A DNA stretch of 17,967 bases from Calditrichaceae bacterium (GTDB lineage: Bacteria; Calditrichota; Calditrichia; Calditrichales; Calditrichaceae), in NCBI GenBank assembly GCA_030592985.1, contig JAUVIB010000014.1, forward strand, positions 1 through 17,967, read 5' to 3'. Shown piece after piece: positions 1-8,041 of the stretch; the first letter of the stretch is position 1; each line of letters begins with the position of its first letter. The notes beneath the pieces were generated by a model. It was not told the origin of the DNA. It ran no database searches and was given only the letters and a program-made list of their open reading frames with translations. The translations under genes and the position numbers were made by a program.

Positions 1-1
1 T

Positions 2-544
2 GATCCCTATTTAAATTGGGCTTTTGGCGCTCTTTTTGAGTACAAAATGAGTGAAAAATGGTATCTGGGGTTCGATCTTACTTTAAAAACACCCGCTGGT
101 GCAACAAATATCGATCCGCTTTTTCCACCCGATAGTTCCATATATGACCTTACCAAGGATATTAAGACTACATTAAAGTCTAATTATATTTCGCTTCCGG
201 TCTGGATAAAATATAAAACCGGTAAATTTAAATGGGGTGTTGGAGTGCAAGTGGCTTATCGGACCGGTTCGACTCAGATAACCGAGGGTACAACTATTTA
301 CGATGTTGATTTTAAGGGTGAATATGATGTGGACAACCTCGATTTACTCAATCGGTGGGATTTTGGGTTATCAGGTACAATCGATTACTATTTTGACTTA
401 GACAAAGATATGAAAAGCCTTCGACTTAGTCTTAAATATTCCTACGGATTAACAGATATTGTAAAAAATAATAACGGTGATGGGCTCTATAATTCTCAAT
501 TATTAGTCGCCCTGGGGATTCCCATAGGCGGTACAGACAAATAA
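2..544 (+). CDS. Outer-membrane beta-barrel protein, C-terminal part (5' end outside window)
   Basis: The reading frame is open from base 2, well before the first in-frame ATG at 47. The residues before that ATG (ending LFEYK) continue smoothly into the next strand, so this is the C-terminal part of a longer gene and the ATG at 47 is most likely internal. About 180 residues are visible. They alternate aromatic and hydrophobic residues with charged turns (for example WYLGFDLTL, LPVWIKYKTGKFKWGVGVQVAY and LRLSLKYSYGL), the pattern of antiparallel outer-membrane barrel strands. No catalytic motif is seen. The next gene begins 41 bases downstream on the same strand, so the two may be cotranscribed. 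PorT/OMP_b-brl-like membership is likely but the exact family is not resolved. Confidence 0.75.
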   Translation, partial: DPYLNWAFGALFEYKMSEKWYLGFDLTLKTPAGATNIDPLFPPDSSIYDLTKDIKTTLKSNYISLPVWIKYKTGKFKWGVGVQVAYRTGSTQITEGTTIYDVDFKGEYDVDNLDLLNRWDFGLSGTIDYYFDLDKDMKSLRLSLKYSYGLTDIVKNNNGDGLYNSQLLVALGIPIGGTDK

Positions 545-585
545 ATTTTAAATTATTAACATGCATATTTAAAGGAGATTACACA

Positions 586-1368
586 ATGAAAGCTACAATG
601 ATATTAATAACCATTCTATCACTAATGGCAACAACTCTTTTTGCACAAAAGAGTAAGGCTGAACTTGCCAAGGCTACCCAAAACCCATTGGCAGCAATGT
701 ATAGTTTACCATTTCAGAACAATACGACTTACGGTTATGGCGATTTTAATCGCGCCCAAAATGTTTTAAATATTCAACCGGTATTGCCATTTAGCTTAAG
801 CAGTAAGATTAATTTGATCAACCGCATAATTCTTCCGGTAATTACACAACCTTCGTTTACAGAAGATAAAAGCTCAACCGGTACAGGCGATATAAGCTGG
901 TCGGCATGGCTATCTCCCAGTAAAGCAAGCAAAATCATTTGGGGCTTAGGACCAGTTATGCAAATACCGACGGCGTCATCAAGTGAGTTTGGCAGTGGCG
1001 AATTTGGTATTGGCCCATCTTTTGTAGCTCTAACCATGATTGATAAATGGGTTGCCGGAATTGTTACTAACAACGTGTGGACTTTTGGTGATAAGGAAGA
1101 GAATAAATTTATATTTCAATATTTTATTAATTACAACTTGCCCGATGCGTGGTACATTGTTTCTGCACCCATCATGACAGCTAATTGGAATGCATCTAGT
1201 GATAATAGATGGGTTGTTCCCTTTGGTGGAGGTGCTGGAAAAGTAATAAAAATTGGGAAACTTCCTATAAACATAAATGCCCAAGTTTTTTATAATGTTG
1301 TAAAACCAGATGGAATTGGTGACTGGCAATCGAGAGTACAAGTGCAATTTTTATTCCCAAAAGGTTAA
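586..1368 (+). CDS. Secreted outer-membrane barrel / transporter-like protein
   Basis: This 260-residue protein starts with a Sec signal peptide (MKATMILITILSLMATTLFA, cleavage before Q21). The start is supported by an AAAGGAG ribosome site about 8 bases upstream. The mature part resembles the barrel proteins often annotated as 'transporter' or 'neuromedin U', related to the phenol-degradation MetA-like outer-membrane family. Features fitting that group are an N-terminal NPLAAMYSLPFQNN-type segment, a GTGDI motif around residue 100, a GLGP...P motif with GSGEFGIGP near 125-145, and an ending QVQFLFPKG typical of a last strand. The substrate is unknown. It sits between a barrel protein and a PKD lipoprotein on the same strand with short gaps, which suggests an envelope operon. 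The family call comes from recall of conserved motifs. Confidence 0.72.
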   Translation: MKATMILITILSLMATTLFAQKSKAELAKATQNPLAAMYSLPFQNNTTYGYGDFNRAQNVLNIQPVLPFSLSSKINLINRIILPVITQPSFTEDKSSTGTGDISWSAWLSPSKASKIIWGLGPVMQIPTASSSEFGSGEFGIGPSFVALTMIDKWVAGIVTNNVWTFGDKEENKFIFQYFINYNLPDAWYIVSAPIMTANWNASSDNRWVVPFGGGAGKVIKIGKLPININAQVFYNVVKPDGIGDWQSRVQVQFLFPKG

Positions 1369-1400
1369 TTGATCATAATTTATTAATTCAATCATATTAA

Positions 1401-3455
1401 ATGAAGAACAAACTAATGAGAAAAAATAGTTTCTTAAATCTAATACTAGTTATAATTTTTCTACTTTCATGCAGTAATGATATTACTGAGCCAATAACCC
1501 TTGTTGCCAATGCCGGTACGAATCAGGAGGTTAATCCACTTGAATTAGTTACTCTAGATGGAACTAAATCGCAAGGTCCAAGTGGATTTACATATGAATG
1601 GATTTATAGTGGAGATGTTCCTGAAAGTAAAATAAATTTTGAAAACAAAAATTCTGCACAACCTACATTCATTCCACCCATTGATGGTGTCTATGCATTT
1701 ACAGTAAAAGTTGCATCCGGTAGTGATTATGATGAAGACGAAGTAACGGTTGTCTCTTCCGGTGCTATTGAACTTGGCGGAACTCTCACTGAAGATCTGC
1801 AGCTCATTAACATTCAACCTGATGCATCCTTACCTGATTATATTGTAACCAGAGATATTATTGTTGAGAATGGGATTACACTTTCAATTGTAGAAAATAA
1901 TGTTCGCATAAAATTTGAGGAAGGAGCCGGGATTCAAGTTCAAAATGATGGTGTACTAACAAATATTGACTCAACTGGAATCTCTGGCTATGAGTGCGAT
2001 CTTTATGGTGATGCTGGTTGGAAGGGGATCCTTATTAAAGGTGCGAAAATAAGTTTGAATAATGCCGAAATTGAAAATGGCGGCAAAACAGCTTTCTTTG
2101 GTTATGATGAACCAGCAGTTATAACATTTACCGGAAAATCATCAACTCTAACGGATTTATCAAATAATAATTTTGTTAATTCTCAATCTTATGACATTTT
2201 GGTACTTGATAATCCTCAAGGTTCCGGCAGAGTAAAAAACAACCGACTTTCTTATAAAATTCCTATTAAATCACCCATTACATTTATGAAATTTTGGCAT
2301 TCGGGTGAACCTCATATTTTCCCTGCAGAATATGATTATTGTCACTTGATACCTGGTGGTAAAGATAAAATAGATGATATCAGCGGAAGCTTTGTTTTTC
2401 ATGAAGGTGGCAAATATTATATAGATGGTGACTTTTGGTCTGCTACATCAGTTGAACTTTCACGAAATACAACTCTCTATATGAAAGCTAACTCAGCCAT
2501 TTATACAGAGGGAAATTTTGTAATACACACTTGGATAGAAAACGAAGTATTGATCGAAGGATTAAATGGCGCTAACTGGAAAGGTATTGCAGTAGCCTCA
2601 GATAAAGAAATGAAAATTAATGATGCAACAATTAAAAATGCCGGATATGGAATAATCAAGATAGGTTCCTTTGAAGCAAAAGTACAAGCAGCTTTATACT
2701 CTCCAAATCCCAGCATTGCTTCAAACATAGGTTACATCGATTTCTCGAAAATAATCAACAGTGGTGGATATGGTTATTATAGTGAATCTAAAAAGAAAGT
2801 AAATTTTAGGATTAGAGGAACATTGTTTAAGAATACTGCACTACCCGCGATAAGAACAAACACCGCATCCGTAGGCAGAACTATAATTGCTACTAATTTT
2901 CCAAACACATTTGAATTAGCACCAGGCCTTGCTGCTTATCTCGTAGAAGAAGATGGTATTCCTTATGACCCATGGATGGGTCTTGGTGATGACAATTTTT
3001 ACCTGATTGATGCTAACATACTTGACGGTTCAATGTTTTCTCTATATTCTGGAGCGATCTTAAAATTTAAGGCGGGTCGATCTCTTATTCGAGATATAAC
3101 CAATTATAATTTATATTTTTTGGGCACACCTAGCAAACCGATAATTTTAGATAGTGAATTAGGGACACCAGGAACATGGGGTGGTATTTATCTTGGAAGC
3201 AATTACCGGATAGAAAACACAATAATAAAAAATGGCGGTGAATTTTTGCTCCCAAACGCTAGTGAAATGGCAAACATAGTTTCAGCAATTCCAGCAGGAG
3301 ATAATGGCGTATACATTATGCAAGAATCTACTATCTCAAATAGTGCAGGATATGGAATAGTTATTGAAGCTAATACTAAAAACTTTGAATTTGAAAATCC
3401 AGAGTTTAATAATACTTTCGAAAATAATGTTCAAGGTAACATTATTAGAAAATAA
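1401..3455 (+). CDS. PKD-domain lipoprotein with right-handed beta-helix-like body
   Basis: This is a 684-residue lipoprotein. A hydrophobic N-terminus ends in the lipobox LLSC with Cys24 as the lipidated residue; an alternative start is Met6 (1416), and neither start has a clear ribosome site. Residues about 35-120 form a PKD/Ig-like domain, recognisable by the NAGTNQEV opening, LDGTKS, and the closing GVYAFTVKV strand. The remainder is rich in short strands and Asn/Gly turns. It carries three related blocks with the pattern [G/N]-x-W-x-G-I followed by I-x-N-x-G-G (near residues 208-230, 391-416 and 595-615), typical of parallel beta-helix proteins. No hydrolase catalytic residues stand out. 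It is probably anchored in the outer membrane and may be exposed at the surface or bind glycans; that role is an inference. A strong hairpin follows the stop codon. Confidence 0.75.
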   Translation: MKNKLMRKNSFLNLILVIIFLLSCSNDITEPITLVANAGTNQEVNPLELVTLDGTKSQGPSGFTYEWIYSGDVPESKINFENKNSAQPTFIPPIDGVYAFTVKVASGSDYDEDEVTVVSSGAIELGGTLTEDLQLINIQPDASLPDYIVTRDIIVENGITLSIVENNVRIKFEEGAGIQVQNDGVLTNIDSTGISGYECDLYGDAGWKGILIKGAKISLNNAEIENGGKTAFFGYDEPAVITFTGKSSTLTDLSNNNFVNSQSYDILVLDNPQGSGRVKNNRLSYKIPIKSPITFMKFWHSGEPHIFPAEYDYCHLIPGGKDKIDDISGSFVFHEGGKYYIDGDFWSATSVELSRNTTLYMKANSAIYTEGNFVIHTWIENEVLIEGLNGANWKGIAVASDKEMKINDATIKNAGYGIIKIGSFEAKVQAALYSPNPSIASNIGYIDFSKIINSGGYGYYSESKKKVNFRIRGTLFKNTALPAIRTNTASVGRTIIATNFPNTFELAPGLAAYLVEEDGIPYDPWMGLGDDNFYLIDANILDGSMFSLYSGAILKFKAGRSLIRDITNYNLYFLGTPSKPIILDSELGTPGTWGGIYLGSNYRIENTIIKNGGEFLLPNASEMANIVSAIPAGDNGVYIMQESTISNSAGYGIVIEANTKNFEFENPEFNNTFENNVQGNIIRK

Positions 3456-3465
3456 TTCGGTTTTT

Positions 3466-3510
3466 ACTTGGATCGTGAATCAATTTTTGATTTCGATCCA
3501 AGTAATATTT
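3466..3510 (+). terminator. Terminator-like hairpin after the PKD lipoprotein gene
   Basis: ACTTGGATCG at 3466-3475 and CGATCCAAGT at 3494-3503 pair perfectly over 10 bp. An inner AATCAA/TTGATT extends the stem around a short T-rich loop. It begins 11 bases after the stop and is followed by A/T-rich sequence (ATATTT and later CTTTTTATTT) rather than a clean T-run, so either an intrinsic terminator or an mRNA 3'-end-stabilising stem is possible. Confidence 0.6.
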
Positions 3511-3625
3511 GCTCACTCTTTTTATTTAACTGAGATTATTAATTAACATAACTGCCGAAATTAGGAAAAATATCTTGTACATTAAAATAAATAAACGTTT
3601 GAAATTATTATTTTATAAATTTTAG

Positions 3626-4198
3626 ATGACAGTAATGACAAAAAACATAATGCTCTTTTCACATCTATTCATGCTTGTTTTATTGGTTTTATCATCCCCA
3701 ATTTATGGACAATCTCATGATGAGATAGTTATTCATAAACATGAATTTAGAAATTTCAGAATGGCTGTAAACTTGGGTCATGGCTATATTCCATCAGCAA
3801 CAACTGCTGACAATAAGTTTGTAGTTTTGCCTGTGTGGGGTCTTGATTTTCAATATTGGTTCAACAGTAAATGGGGTATTGCACTTAAAAATGATGTTGA
3901 AATAGCAAACTATTTTATAGAAGTAACGGGTAAAAGTTCTGAAACTCTTGAAAGGGAAAATCCGGTTATTATTTCTTTGCCGGTATTGTTCAGCCCATGG
4001 GAAAATGGATTCACTTTTTTACTGGGACCAGGTATCGAACTTGAAAGTGGTCATAATTTTTCAATTTTCAGATTAGGTGTAAGTTATGAATTTGAACTAT
4101 CAGGGCATTGGGATTTTGCCCCTGAATTGGTTTATGATCTCAAAGACGGACATATCAATGCCCTGACCATTGCCATAGGTGTGGGAAAGAGATTTTAA
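3626..4198 (+). CDS. Small outer-membrane beta-barrel protein
   Basis: This 190-residue protein has a signal peptide ending SSPIYGQ, so cleavage is near residue 29. Mature strands alternate aromatic and polar residues (for example FRMAVNLGHGYIP, WGLDFQYWFNSKWGIALKNDV, FTFLLGPGIEL and IFRLGVSYEFEL) and the chain ends GVGKRF, a terminal aromatic expected for barrel insertion by the BAM complex. Its length suits an eight-stranded barrel. ATGs at 3626, 3635 and 3650 are all possible starts and none has an obvious ribosome site, which is common in A+T-rich Bacteroidota leaders; the first two keep a proper positively charged n-region. The function is unknown; it may be a structural or small-ligand porin-like protein. 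Confidence 0.7.
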   Translation: MTVMTKNIMLFSHLFMLVLLVLSSPIYGQSHDEIVIHKHEFRNFRMAVNLGHGYIPSATTADNKFVVLPVWGLDFQYWFNSKWGIALKNDVEIANYFIEVTGKSSETLERENPVIISLPVLFSPWENGFTFLLGPGIELESGHNFSIFRLGVSYEFELSGHWDFAPELVYDLKDGHINALTIAIGVGKRF

Positions 4199-4310
4199 AG
4201 AAAGCGAAATTTTTTATGAATAGTATAAAGTAATACCTAATTAACGGATTTTTATCTGATATTAAGAAAATAATAAATCAAATTAATTATTAAAAAAAAG
4301 GAGCAGCAAC

Positions 4311-4952
4311 ATGCTAAAAACAAGAATCCTAACTCTCGGTATTGTATTATTTAGTATTTCAGTAAGTTTTGCACAATTAAAACCAATGACGCAAGAAAAA
4401 AATGTCAGGGGGATTGAACTCATCGGTATGTATGGATATCAATTTGGCGGTTCCTTTAACGCCTATAAAGGTAAACTTACTATTAACGATTCGGATAATA
4501 TGATGTTTGCTATTAATATTCCTATGAAATATGGCATGATGGTTGAGTTGTCTTACGGTCGTCAGAATACCTATTTAAAATTTAAAGAATATGGAACAAA
4601 CATTACAGAAAATATTTCTGACCTGGCCATAGAATATTACCAAATCGGAGGTATTAAGGGCATAAAAAAAGGGAACTTGGTGCCCTTCGGTCAATTCTCA
4701 CTTGGTGCGACCCGTTTTCATCCCACGGCATCGAACTATACTGATCAATGGACATTTTCTATAACCTTAGGACTTGGCGCTAAAATTCATATTAACGAGC
4801 GTTTTGGTCTGCGTTTACAAGCAAATATGTTAATCCCCATGCGTTTTTCAGGTGTAGGATTCTGGTTTGGTTCCGGGGGCGGAAGTGCGGGGATAACAGC
4901 AGATGGAATTTTACAAGGTAATATTATGGGCGGACTCTTTATTAAAATCTAA
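4311..4952 (+). CDS. Outer-membrane beta-barrel protein (OMP_b-brl-like)
   Basis: This 213-residue protein starts with a clean Sec signal peptide (MLKTRILTLGIVLFSISVSFA, then Q22). Its start is well supported by an AAGGAG ribosome site about 8 bases upstream. The mature chain has glycine- and aromatic-rich strands such as GIELIGMYGYQFGGSF, LVPFGQFSLGATRF and WTFSITLGLGAKIHI, then FGLRLQANMLIPM and a final GGLFIKI. These match the generic outer-membrane beta-barrel family used for many Bacteroidota surface proteins. A GFWFGSGGGSAGI segment near the C-terminus is probably an extracellular or periplasmic loop. It lies between another barrel gene and a DUF2490 gene (45-base gap), consistent with coexpression. 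No ligand can be assigned. Confidence 0.72.
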   Translation: MLKTRILTLGIVLFSISVSFAQLKPMTQEKNVRGIELIGMYGYQFGGSFNAYKGKLTINDSDNMMFAINIPMKYGMMVELSYGRQNTYLKFKEYGTNITENISDLAIEYYQIGGIKGIKKGNLVPFGQFSLGATRFHPTASNYTDQWTFSITLGLGAKIHINERFGLRLQANMLIPMRFSGVGFWFGSGGGSAGITADGILQGNIMGGLFIKI

Positions 4953-4997
4953 TCAATATTATTTATTTAAAAAGGAGGACTTTGAGAAAGCATAAAA

Positions 4998-5732
4998 ATG
5001 GTTTATTCTAGTAGTAGAACCTGGCATGTTGTATTTATACGGGCTATATTTTTTATTCTATTTTCTTTTCCGTTAACTGCTCAATCGCAGGACAATTTAA
5101 GTACTCAATTATGGATTGACGCTAATCCATACTATTTTTTTACACCAAAAATAGAAGTATATGGTGATATTGGAGGGCGTTGGATACTGGAAGGAGATAA
5201 CTATAAGCGTGTAGTCATTCGCTCTGCTGTGCGCACACCACTTGGAAGTGAATTCTTTTTAAGCGGTGGGATTGGTAATTTTATTAATATTAATGAAGGC
5301 AGCAGTAATGTGTGGGAGATTAGACCGTTTCAGGGCTTATTAACTTACTGGCCAAGCGGCAGGCTTCCTATACAGCACTATCTCAGGTTTGAACAGCGTA
5401 TAGAATTTGATACTAAGAATTGGGATAGGACTATTTCCACACGGTTGCGGTATCGCATGAGACTTTCACATAAATTGGGCGCTATTCAACCTGACCGCTT
5501 TTGGAGAATGACGCTCGGTTGGGAAGGTTTTTTTAAATTAACAGAGCAAAAAGGGCAGATTGAAGAACAAGTTCGTATTACAGCCGGATTGGAAAGAAAC
5601 TTTCGCAAGGATTTTCGTTTACGGTTAGAAGTGACCTGGCAGAAAGAAAGTTTAAAATTTATATCAAACAATTCGGTTGAAAGTATTTATATACGATTAA
5701 GGTTATATCAGAATTTGAGACTGCTGCTTTAA
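4998..5732 (+). CDS. DUF2490 family outer-membrane protein
   Basis: The 244-residue product has a signal peptide ending LTAQSQD (near residue 29-32) and then a DUF2490-like body. Supporting features are the opening STQLWIDANPYYFFTPKIEVYGDIGGRW, a central WEIRPFQGLLTYWP block, a RFEQRIEF strand, and repeated basic R-x-R-Y-R-M-R-L strands towards the C-terminus. The family is a predicted barrel of unknown function found in Bacteroidota and relatives. The start is unusual. A perfect AGGAGG lies at 4973-4978, 19 bases before this ATG, which is too far for ideal initiation. A TTG at 4982 is closer but out of frame and stops after nine codons. The N-terminus may therefore be mis-sequenced, frameshifted, or simply initiated inefficiently. 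Confidence 0.72.
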   Translation: MVYSSSRTWHVVFIRAIFFILFSFPLTAQSQDNLSTQLWIDANPYYFFTPKIEVYGDIGGRWILEGDNYKRVVIRSAVRTPLGSEFFLSGGIGNFININEGSSNVWEIRPFQGLLTYWPSGRLPIQHYLRFEQRIEFDTKNWDRTISTRLRYRMRLSHKLGAIQPDRFWRMTLGWEGFFKLTEQKGQIEEQVRITAGLERNFRKDFRLRLEVTWQKESLKFISNNSVESIYIRLRLYQNLRLLL

Positions 5733-5856
5733 GCTAAGTTTTATATGGATAACAGGGAAGCCATTTTGTGAAGTCTGGCATCCTTATAGCATATCCGAGT
5801 TCAAATAAGTGGAAATAGTAATTATGTTGATTTCTCAATATGCAATAGCATAACGT

Positions 5857-6018
5857 AGTGTCTGATCGAAAAGTGAGGAAAATGTAATTTCTAGCTAAGT
5901 CGCCTGCCCGTCTCTGACGCGGAGAAATCTATAAATCATTGTAAATGTTAAAGTTAAGATTTCTTCCCGACGCGTCGGGATCGAAATGACGAAAAATGTG
6001 ACTTTTCGTTCAGACACT
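5857..6018. mobile_element. MITE-like palindromic element, copy 1 (162 bp)
   Basis: The ends are inverted repeats: AGTGTCTGATCGAAAAGT at 5857-5874 against ACTTTTCGTTCAGACACT at 6001-6018, with one mismatch. An identical ACGT tetranucleotide abuts both ends (5853-5856 and 6019-6022), as expected of a 4-bp target duplication. Inner arms (AGAAATCT and AGATTTCT; a CCCGACGCGTCGGG palindrome) make the element almost fully palindromic. There is no coding capacity, so any transposition must be driven in trans. Copy 2 at 6993-7153 is in the same orientation. The 5733-5852 stretch before it shows nothing recognisable. Confidence 0.8.
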
Positions 6019-6099
6019 ACGTAAATATATTTAAATTGATTGAAAACTAAATTATATATTTTAAATTAACCCAATAATCATAACATGAGGAGATATGAA

Positions 6100-6855
6100 A
6101 TGAAAACCTTAAATCTAATTTTTCTTTATACTTTTCTTATCACAACGTTTTTGTTTGCGGATACTGTTGTGTTGAAAAATGGCCTCAAGCTTGAAGGTAG
6201 CTATAAAGGGGGAACGGAAACAATTATTAAGTTCGAAACAAGCGGCTCCGTACAGGAGATTGCTGTCAGTGAAATCAAATCGCTTACTTTTTCAGCGCCT
6301 GCACCGTTATCTTCAGCGCCGACTCCGGCTGTTGACGCAACGGCTGCGGGGAGTGCTACAGTGGTTTCTCAGGCTTCGGGACCTATAACGGTTCCTGAGG
6401 GTACCATGATGATGGTTAAAATAGACAAAGCAATAAGCACCGCGGCACACTCAAAAGGGTCGGTCATTACAGCTGTTTTAGATGCTGATATTGTAGTAAA
6501 CGGGCAGGTTGCAGCTGCGAAAGGTACAAAGTTATATGGAACTGTTTTGGAATCGGTTGGCGGAAAGCGGATAGGCAAGCAGAAAATAGCCTTTCAATTA
6601 ACTTCCATAATGATTAAAAATGAAAAAGTACCCATTTCCACATCGCCGTTAGGAGCTGAGGGCGGAAAAGGCGGGGCCTTAAAAACAGTAGCCGGAGCAG
6701 CGTTAATAGGAGGTGCCGTTGACGGTAAATCGGGAGCCAAAACAGGCGCTTTAATCGGAGCCGGCGCTGCCGTTCTGGCCGGTGGTAAGCACATTCAAAT
6801 TCCTGCAGGAACATTAGCGGAGATTCCTTTAGATGCTCCATTGATAATTAAATAA
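6100..6855 (+). CDS. Secreted glycine-zipper protein of unknown function
   Basis: I start this at the second ATG (6100) because AGGAG at 6088-6092 lies 7 bases before it and falls inside the longer reading that begins at 6085. The 251-residue product has a signal peptide (MKTLNLIFLYTFLITTFLFA) followed by DTVVLKNG...LEGSYKG, a small SH3/LSm-like strand block. An Ala/Pro/Ser linker (roughly residues 70-100) follows. A VPEGTMMMVKIDKAIS-type domain reminiscent of TrbI/VirB10-like beta domains comes next, then GGKGGALKTVAGAALIGGAVDG and GAKTGALIGAGAAVLAGGK, a glycine zipper that could insert into or associate with membrane. The gene is visibly more G+C- and Ala/Gly-rich than its neighbours. It is bracketed by two direct copies of a MITE-like element, so it may have moved or could be lost by recombination. 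Function is unknown. Confidence 0.72.
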   Translation: MKTLNLIFLYTFLITTFLFADTVVLKNGLKLEGSYKGGTETIIKFETSGSVQEIAVSEIKSLTFSAPAPLSSAPTPAVDATAAGSATVVSQASGPITVPEGTMMMVKIDKAISTAAHSKGSVITAVLDADIVVNGQVAAAKGTKLYGTVLESVGGKRIGKQKIAFQLTSIMIKNEKVPISTSPLGAEGGKGGALKTVAGAALIGGAVDGKSGAKTGALIGAGAAVLAGGKHIQIPAGTLAEIPLDAPLIIK

Positions 6856-6876
6856 ACTATTAATGGTCTTTAGTCG

Positions 6877-6927
6877 CTTGGGTGTACAAATCGACAATTT
6901 ATTGTCGATATACTTAATAGACCCAAG
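6877..6927. terminator. Compound hairpin downstream of the glycine-zipper gene
   Basis: CTTGGGT (6877-6883) pairs with ACCCAAG (6921-6927), GTA with TAC, and TCGACAA (6891-6897) with TTGTCGA (6902-6908), giving a long interrupted stem starting 22 bases after the stop codon. There is no clean T-run, so it could be a factor-independent terminator, an mRNA stabilising stem, or a remnant of a palindromic repeat family. A further small stem, GCCTT/AAGGC, lies near 6954-6967. Confidence 0.45.
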
Positions 6928-6992
6928 AAAGTGTCATTCAAACATTTTTCCTGCCTTTGGCAAGGCGGTATGTGTTAAGCCGGAATCTAAAT

Positions 6993-7153
6993 AGTGTCTG
7001 AACGAAAAGTGAGGAAAATGTCATTTCGAGCGAAGTCGCCTGCCCGCCAATTTTTTAAGGCGCGGAGAAATCTATAAATCATTGTAAATGTTAAAGTTAA
7101 GATTTCTCCCTATGGTCGAAATGACGAAAAATGTGACTTTTCGTTCAGATACT
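6993..7153. mobile_element. MITE-like palindromic element, copy 2 (161 bp)
   Basis: This is the second, better preserved copy of the element at 5857-6018, in the same orientation. Terminal repeats AGTGTCTGAACGAAAAGT and ACTTTTCGTTCAGATACT differ at one position. The flanks are AAAT on both sides (6989-6992 and 7154-7157), a 4-bp target duplication with a different sequence from copy 1. A nested inner pair, GTCATTTCGA and TCGAAATGAC, is intact here and partly decayed in copy 1. The middle (about 45 bp from CGGAGAAATCTATAAATC onward) is identical in both copies. Confidence 0.82.
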
Positions 7154-7200
7154 AAATATTGTTTGTTCCAGATAATTTGATTTATTCATGTTTTCAAAAT

Positions 7201-7239
7201 TTAGATTCCCGATAGAAACGTTCGAGAATGACAATCTAA
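7201..7239. repeat. Imperfect palindrome, likely decayed intergenic repeat
   Basis: TTAGATT (7201-7207) and AATCTAA (7233-7239) are perfect inverted arms around a GATTCCCG...TTCGAGAATGAC core. From general knowledge such cores resemble dispersed palindromes seen in environmental Bacteroidota-type genomes, but no second copy lies in this window. The rest of 7240-7471 holds no gene; its A+T-rich end carries the leader of the next gene. Confidence 0.35.
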
Positions 7240-7471
7240 TGTCTTGAATCCAAGTTCAGCGATGAAATCTACTTGGTTGGTTCTGGCTTGTCCAGGTTAG
7301 GTATTTAATTTCTTTCAAAAATACTTCATATTGCATTCAATAAAGAATAGGTAATTTAACGTTCTAATTGATATCGTTTAAAAAAAATGTTTTATCGATT
7401 TATCATTGATAGGTTGATACAAAATAATAATTAAAATCTACTTAATATATACTTTACAAAAGGAGAACGAA

Positions 7472-8041
7472 ATGAAGCACATTAAATTATTATTAATTTT
7501 AGGTCTATTTATTATTTGGGGTTGTTCTTCACTTGCTTACAAAACAGATTTTGACCCTGATATTGATTTTAGTACCTATAAAACGTATATGTGGTATGCA
7601 GGGAAAATGCCTGCCGGTGATGCCCTAAATGCAAATCCGCTGGTTAAAAAGCGTGTTGCCGCCGCTATTGACAAAGCTTTACAAGCCAAAGAATATTCTA
7701 TCGGGACTGAAGATGCATATGATTTTGTAGTTATTATCCATGCCGGAACAAGAGAAAAAACACAGATAACCAGTTATGGTTATAGCGGTTATGGATACGG
7801 TCGCTATGGTAGAGGCTGGGGCGGCTATGGTGGATATGGCGGACATTATGGCGGAACAGATGTTTACCAATATGATGAAACCACATTGGTAATTGACATT
7901 ATGGATGCAAAGAAGAAAGAGATGGTCTGGCGTGGTACTGTAACAGGCGTTGTCAAAGAGAATCCCGATAGGGAAGAGCAGGAAGAAAATATTAAAAATG
8001 TAGTGGAAAAAATGTTGAGTGATTTTCCTCCGGAGAAATAA
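7472..8041 (+). CDS. DUF4136 family lipoprotein
   Basis: The 189-residue product starts with a lipoprotein signal whose hydrophobic stretch ends IIWGC, with Cys18 lipidated. The start follows AAAGGAG with 7-8 bases spacing. The mature N-terminus (YKTDFDPDIDFSTYKTYMWY) is the hallmark of DUF4136. The LVKKRVAAAIDKALQAKEY helix, the DFVVIIHAGTREKTQI strand and the C-terminal LVIDIMDAKKKEMVWRGTVTG segment complete the domain. A Tyr/Gly-rich loop (SGYGYGRYGRGWGGYGGYGG, about residues 109-128) is inserted between the strands, a common variation in this family. The family is predicted to be anchored in the outer membrane; no activity is known. It stands alone, facing the convergent MarR operon across a 322-base gap. 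Confidence 0.85.
   Translation: MKHIKLLLILGLFIIWGCSSLAYKTDFDPDIDFSTYKTYMWYAGKMPAGDALNANPLVKKRVAAAIDKALQAKEYSIGTEDAYDFVVIIHAGTREKTQITSYGYSGYGYGRYGRGWGGYGGYGGHYGGTDVYQYDETTLVIDIMDAKKKEMVWRGTVTGVVKENPDREEQEENIKNVVEKMLSDFPPEK

Noticed and set aside
774..1347. Minus-strand frames of about 100 residues opposite the second barrel gene
   Set aside because: They are shadows of a gene with a signal peptide and ribosome site; no independent signals were seen.
3364..3546. 60-residue plus-strand frame overlapping the end of the PKD lipoprotein gene
   Set aside because: It mostly reads the lipoprotein gene in another frame and the following hairpin; it has no ribosome site or recognisable product.
6085..6099. 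Upstream ATG of the glycine-zipper gene
   Set aside because: The only ribosome site (AGGAG) lies within these five codons and is correctly spaced for the ATG at 6100.
6594..6841. Minus-strand frames opposite the glycine-zipper gene
   Set aside because: They are low-complexity Pro/Ala or Leu/Arg reverse readings of Gly/Ala-rich codons.
5853..7157. CRISPR array or composite transposon made of the two repeats
   Set aside because: There are only two copies, they are palindromic MITE-like units with target duplications, there are no spacers, and no transposase lies between them.
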